Assembly (NCBI RefSeq): GCF_000003605.2
Contig: NW_003112957.1
Span: forward strand, 1-19,190
Direction of reading: 5' to 3'
DNA: 19,190 bases
From: Saccoglossus kowalevskii
Taxonomy: Eukaryota > Hemichordata > Enteropneusta > Harrimaniidae
Shown piece by piece: positions 18,764-19,190 of this stretch (positions are counted from its first letter, which is position 1; each line of letters opens with the position of its first letter). The notes under the pieces were generated by a model. It ran no database searches. It was not told the origin of the DNA and saw nothing but the letters and a program-made list of their open reading frames with translations. The position numbers and the translations under genes are program-made.

Positions 18764-18807
18764 CGGGCTGTCGGTTCTTACTTTTCAGTGTAGCGATACC
18801 TTGTACA

Positions 18808-18959
18808 CAGTGGTATATCCAGATTTGGTGGGCTTGCATCCCTCAAACGCATGACGGTTCATATGATCTGGATTACGCATAGCTTCTCTGCGATTCACGC
18901 TCCGTATATTTTATGCGAAGCTTGGACCCCCCCTAATACGTTTGCTATATCCACCACTG
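18808..18959. mobile_element. hAT-like miniature inverted-repeat element (MITE)
   Basis: A 152-bp segment begins CAGTGGTATATCC and ends in the reverse complement of CAGTGGTGGATATAGC, giving short imperfect terminal inverted repeats of the CAGTGG type seen in hAT elements. The 8-bp flanks are CTTGTACA and TCCGTACA: they share GTACA and differ at three bases, as expected for an aged 8-bp target-site duplication. No coding capacity, so it would be non-autonomous. Confidence 0.55.
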
Positions 18960-19190
18960 TCCGTACATTATATTTTGCCCACTTGAATTAACTATTAATA
19001 GAAAATTACTTGTATATTTTTTTGAATTTAAAAAAGTAATTTCACAGCATTTTACAATTTGTGTCATTACATTGAATATGTTTTTCACTTCCAACAAATG
19101 TGTACACTTCCTGATGCATCTTCGCCAGCCAGGGTTCGTTTATGCAGTCATCGCTTTAACCAAACACTGAGCATAATTATATAGAATGGA
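18960..19190. other. Right end of window, no gene recognised
   Basis: AT-rich unique sequence without a recognisable gene or repeat. Confidence 0.5.

Noticed and set aside
1-19190. CRISPR array, operon, prophage or bacterial mobile island
   Set aside because: No regularly spaced short repeats, no compact gene arrangement and no bacterial gene families; the poly(A) signals, LINE and splice-like sites point to a eukaryote.

Overview
This is an AT-rich eukaryotic (metazoan) window. The long genes are on the minus strand and carry AATAAA poly(A) signals and splice-like sites. Introns and intergenic DNA are full of microsatellites, an old non-LTR retrotransposon and short inverted repeats. The protein family (single-domain 'RSRST' P-loop sulfotransferases in tandem) and the style of LINE fit a marine invertebrate, most likely a mollusc. 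The sequence alone does not settle the species.

The dominant structure is a tandem segmental duplication. Position 1 is already inside a repeat unit. Unit A covers about 1-7970, unit B about 7971-16430, and a truncated unit C about 16431-18415. Each unit has, left to right: a non-coding left flank; a minus-strand sulfotransferase gene (A 1274-2098, B 8919-9743, C 17484-18305); a plus-strand, 5'-truncated LINE (A about 2660-5496, B about 10575-13827); a nearly invariant block of about 480 bp with a minus-strand TATA-like box and a GTAAGA donor (A about 5617-6109, B about 13978-14469); and a segment with two inverted arms of about 190 bp. Unit C stops just upstream of its gene, so it has neither the LINE nor the TATA/donor block.

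Genes A and B are intact 274-residue sulfotransferases, about 90% identical, with both PAPS-binding motifs. Gene C is a pseudogene with two single-base frameshifts. A conserved acceptor-like site lies about 45 bp upstream of each start codon. I infer that A and B are transcribed leftward from the TATA/donor block, with a 5' non-coding exon and a 4-4.6 kb intron that contains the LINE; this is untested.

The LINE was already broken before the duplication, because both copies share a frameshift between RT motifs. They then decayed separately: copy A lost motif A and has YADN, while copy B lost part of the endonuclease and gained an insert of about 810 bp. Right of unit C is unrelated sequence with a strong minus-strand TATA-like box and a 152-bp hAT-like miniature element. 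I found no RNA gene, CRISPR array or clearly new biological system. The notable points are the paralog evolution (a gene-conversion-like tract, one gene dying) and the candidate shared promoter.
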